From: Oscillospiraceae bacterium
GTDB lineage: Bacteria > Bacillota > Clostridia > Oscillospirales > Oscillospiraceae
NCBI GenBank assembly: GCA_017455685.1
Contig: JAFSZH010000075.1
Location: forward strand, 1-41,878
Reading direction: 5' to 3'
Length of the DNA: 41,878 nucleotides
In this document: one piece after another, positions 39,819 through 41,878 of the stretch
How the letters are laid out: each line of letters begins with the position of its first letter
Numbering within the stretch: position 1 is the first letter of the stretch
Notes under the pieces: model-generated
The model's database searches: none
What the model saw: only the letters and a program-made list of their open reading frames with translations
Told to the model about the DNA's origin: nothing
Position numbers and translations under genes: made by a program

Positions 39819-40622
39819 ATGAAAACGAAGAAGATTGCTGCGCTGCTGCTGGCGCTCGTCATGATCCTGGCGCTGACCGCCTGCGGCTCCAAGCCCGCCG
39901 AGGCCAAGAAAACTCTGATCATGGGCACCTCCGCCGATTATCCTCCCTTTGAGTTCATCGTGCTCAACGACAAGAACGAGCAGGAATTCGTGGGCATCGA
40001 CATCTCCGTGGCAAAGGCCATCGCCGACAACGCCGGTATGGAGCTCCAGGTAAAGAACATGGACTTCGACAGCCTGATGGCCGCTCTGCAGAAGGGTGAC
40101 GTGGATATTGTCCTGGCCGCCATTGAGGCCACGCCCGAACGTATGGAAGCCGCCGATTTCTCCAGCCCCTACTACAATCCTTCCAGCGACGACGCCGCCA
40201 TGGTGCTGGTAAAGGCCGAGAACGCGGGCCTGTACAGCAGCGTGGAGGATTTCGCGGGCAAGGCCGTGGCCGCCCAGACCGGCACCACCAAGGCAGAGCT
40301 CGTCACCTCCGATTTCACCGGTGCCAATCTGGTTGCTCTGACCAGCGTGAACGATATCATCAACCAGCTGGTGTATGACAAGGTGGACGCCGCCGTTCTG
40401 GACGGCGCCGTGGCGCTGCAGTATGCCCAGTCCAACCCCGATCTGGTGATCGCCAGCGTGGATCTGGGCGCCGCACTTCCCTACTGTGTGGCCGTGCAGA
40501 AGGGCGATCCCGACAAGCTGCTGGACGGCATCAACGCCGCCATCGCCCAGCTCATGGCGGACAACGCCATTGAGGGCTTCGCGGCTGAGGCCGACGCGCT
40601 CAGCGACAAGGCCATCAGCTGA
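39819..40622 (+). CDS. Amino acid ABC transporter substrate-binding lipoprotein
   Basis: The 267-aa product has a lipoprotein signal (KTKKIAALLLALVMILALTAC) with the lipidated Cys at 22, and a family 3 solute-binding fold: MGTSADYPPFEF, GIDISVAKAIADNAGMELQ, FDSLMAALQKGDVDIVLAA. It binds a polar amino acid (type not deducible) outside the membrane. It leads the operon behind a consensus promoter and is separated from the permease by a stem-loop, which would favour higher binding-protein levels. Confidence 0.94.
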   Translation: MKTKKIAALLLALVMILALTACGSKPAEAKKTLIMGTSADYPPFEFIVLNDKNEQEFVGIDISVAKAIADNAGMELQVKNMDFDSLMAALQKGDVDIVLAAIEATPERMEAADFSSPYYNPSSDDAAMVLVKAENAGLYSSVEDFAGKAVAAQTGTTKAELVTSDFTGANLVALTSVNDIINQLVYDKVDAAVLDGAVALQYAQSNPDLVIASVDLGAALPYCVAVQKGDPDKLLDGINAAIAQLMADNAIEGFAAEADALSDKAIS

Positions 40623-40645
40623 TCGCAGCGTGAAGTGAATACAAG

Positions 40646-40676
40646 ATATGCGGAGTGGGTCCACCGCTCCGCATAT
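40646..40676 (+). other. Stem-loop between binding protein and permease genes
   Basis: ATATGCGGAG (40646-40655) pairs with CTCCGCATAT (40667-40676); no T run follows. Such loops in ABC operons commonly stabilise the upstream mRNA or attenuate the downstream genes. Confidence 0.75.
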
Positions 40677-40701
40677 TCTGCGCTTGTAAAGGAGCAACAC
40701 T

Positions 40702-41433
40702 ATGTGGTGGAGCAATCTGTTCGTGGGGATGTCCCCCGCCAATTTCTTTAATTTTTCCTTCCTGCCGAAGTATCTTTCCTTCTTCGTGCAGGGCGTGGAG
40801 TATACGCTGCTGCTGTCGGTGGTCTCGGTGGCGCTGGCGGTACTGCCCGCTTTGGCCCTGGCGCTCATGCGGCTCAGCGGCAACAAACTGATCCGGGGCA
40901 TCTCCGGCGCGTATATCGCCGTCTTCCGGTCCACGCCGCTGATGGTGCAGCTGTACATCATCTATTACGGTCTTTTCGGCTTGATCAAGATCCCTTCCAG
41001 CGTGATATTGGGCTTTATCGACGTGTCCCGGTTCATCCCCGGCGTCACGGCCCTGGCGCTGAACAGCTCCGCCTACGTGGCGGAGATCTTCCGGGCGGGG
41101 ATCCTGGCGGTGGACAAGGGCCAGACGGAGGCCGCCCGGTCCCTGGGTCTCAGCGCCTGGCAGGGCATGCGGCTGGTGGTGCTGCCCCAGGCCATCAAGA
41201 ACATCCTCCCCGCCCTGGCCAACGAGCTTGTGACCATGGTGAAGGAGAGCTCCATCTGCTCCGTGCTGGGCATGAGCGAGCTGATCTGGGGCGCCAAGAC
41301 CGTGGCCAGTACCACTTATAAGACCCTCTCCCCCTACGTGCTGGCGGCGCTGATCTATTTTGCCATCAACTATCCGGCCTCCAAGGCCATCGAAGCAGTG
41401 GAAAGGAGGATGCGCCGTGGCGACAAGCAATGA
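40702..41433 (+). CDS. Amino acid ABC transporter permease
   Basis: The 243-aa product is a HisM/GlnP-type inner-membrane permease with about five membrane segments. The ATPase-docking EAA loop reads EAARSLGLSAWQGMRLVVLPQA, and IAVFRSTPLMVQLYIIYYGLF is characteristic. It likely acts as a homodimer, since no second permease lies before the ATPase gene. The ATG follows AAAGGAG, and its end overlaps the ATPase start by 17 nt. Confidence 0.95.
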   Translation: MWWSNLFVGMSPANFFNFSFLPKYLSFFVQGVEYTLLLSVVSVALAVLPALALALMRLSGNKLIRGISGAYIAVFRSTPLMVQLYIIYYGLFGLIKIPSSVILGFIDVSRFIPGVTALALNSSAYVAEIFRAGILAVDKGQTEAARSLGLSAWQGMRLVVLPQAIKNILPALANELVTMVKESSICSVLGMSELIWGAKTVASTTYKTLSPYVLAALIYFAINYPASKAIEAVERRMRRGDKQ

Positions 41434-41878
41434 GCTCATCCGGGTGGAAAACGTCACCAAAGAATACAACGACGGAGCCGTACGGGCCCTTCACGAGAGC
41501 AGTCTTACGATCTCCAAAGGCGAAGTGGTAGCCATCATCGGCCCCTCCGGTTCCGGTAAATCCACCCTGCTCCGCTGCCTGAACATGCTGGAAATGCCCA
41601 CCTCGGGACATATTTACTTTGACGGGGTGGATCTGGCGGACAAAAACGTGGATATCAACCTGCACCGGCGGAAGATGGGTATGGTGTTCCAGCACTTCAA
41701 CCTGTTCCCCCACAAGACTGTGCTGCAGAACATCACCATGGCCCCGGTGACGCTGAAGCTGAAGACCCCGGCGGAAGCCAAGGCCAAAGCGCTGCAGCTG
41801 CTGGAGCGGATCGGTCTAGCCGACAAGGTGGACGCCTATCCCAACATGCTCTCCGGCGGGCAGAAGCAACGGATCGCC
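41417..41878 (+). CDS. Amino acid ABC transporter ATPase, 3' part beyond window
   Basis: The frame begins at a GTG at 41417, 7 nt after GGAGG, and runs off the right edge after 154 codons. Walker A GPSGSGKS is at residues 42-49, the Q-loop Gln at about 92 (FQHFNLFPH), and the signature LSGGQKQR at 145-152. This is the GlnQ/HisP-type ATPase powering the preceding permease. It overlaps the permease end by 17 nt, suggesting coupled translation. Confidence 0.95.
   Translation, partial: MATSNELIRVENVTKEYNDGAVRALHESSLTISKGEVVAIIGPSGSGKSTLLRCLNMLEMPTSGHIYFDGVDLADKNVDINLHRRKMGMVFQHFNLFPHKTVLQNITMAPVTLKLKTPAEAKAKALQLLERIGLADKVDAYPNMLSGGQKQRIA

Noticed and set aside
1-41878. CRISPR arrays, tRNA or rRNA genes, insertion sequences, prophage
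   Set aside because: No regularly spaced repeats, no tRNA-like cloverleaf with conserved TTCGA-type arm, and no transposase, integrase or phage structural gene was recognised on reading both strands.

Overview
The window is a GC-rich chromosomal segment from a spore-forming, Gram-positive-type bacterium of the class Clostridia. An Oscillospirales relative (Oscillibacter or Lawsonibacter type) is my best guess, inferred from gene content, gene order and base composition rather than from any search. The evidence is a Firmicutes-type dcw cluster (mraZ-rsmH-ftsL-PBP-murE-mraY-ftsW-murG-murA-ftsQ-ftsZ), the sporulation genes yqfC, yqfD and ylbJ, the yqfC-yqfD-phoH-ybeY-era-yqzL-recO block known from Bacillus, mutS2, and an HPr with His15 and Ser46. 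I see no rRNA, tRNA, CRISPR array, transposase or phage gene.

Layout. (1) 1-12202, minus strand: peptidoglycan precursor and division operon, driven by a promoter with a three-repeat MraZ operator at 12137-12202; ftsZ has its own promoter. murF, murD, murC and ftsA are absent from the visible cluster. (2) 12417-13891, plus strand: an ECF-like sigma factor translationally coupled to a one-TM anti-sigma-like protein, ending at a bidirectional terminator. (3) 13848-24908, minus strand: housekeeping genes (DivIVA-like protein, coaD, rsmD, uvrC, HPr, mutS2, recO, yqzL, era, ybeY, phoH, yqfD, yqfC). (4) 24997-25941, plus strand: a YlbJ-like sporulation membrane protein, closed by a perfect 36-nt palindrome.

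(5) 26079-31373 is the most unusual region. A LysR regulator on the minus strand diverges from a compact plus-strand operon: a URO-D-fold protein (379 aa), an ion-transporter-superfamily permease, a second gapless 379-aa URO-D paralog, and a 47-aa acidic microprotein, followed by a strong terminator. The two URO-D proteins lack both the HemE active-site signature and the zinc motif of the MtaA/MtbA methyltransferases, and no corrinoid protein is nearby. It looks like a LysR-controlled uptake and conversion module for an unidentified, perhaps anionic, substrate. (6) 31444-39580, plus strand: rlmD followed by an accessory run of mostly single-function genes: Nudix hydrolase, a relic of a second rlmD 3' end, isochorismatase-family hydrolase, AAC(6')-like acetyltransferase, DUF554, three more GNATs, an immunity-like small protein, a TfoX-N protein, a DUF218 membrane protein and a SAM methyltransferase. 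(7) 39709-41878, plus strand: a polar amino acid ABC importer (binding lipoprotein, permease, truncated ATPase) behind a full-consensus sigma-A promoter.

The dcw genes are packed with ATGA overlaps and act together in lipid II synthesis and septum assembly. The repair and ribosome-biogenesis block is likewise tightly packed. The accessory region after rlmD carries signs of cassette-wise gain, such as the duplicated gene end and visibly lower GC around the Nudix and LysR/URO-D genes.
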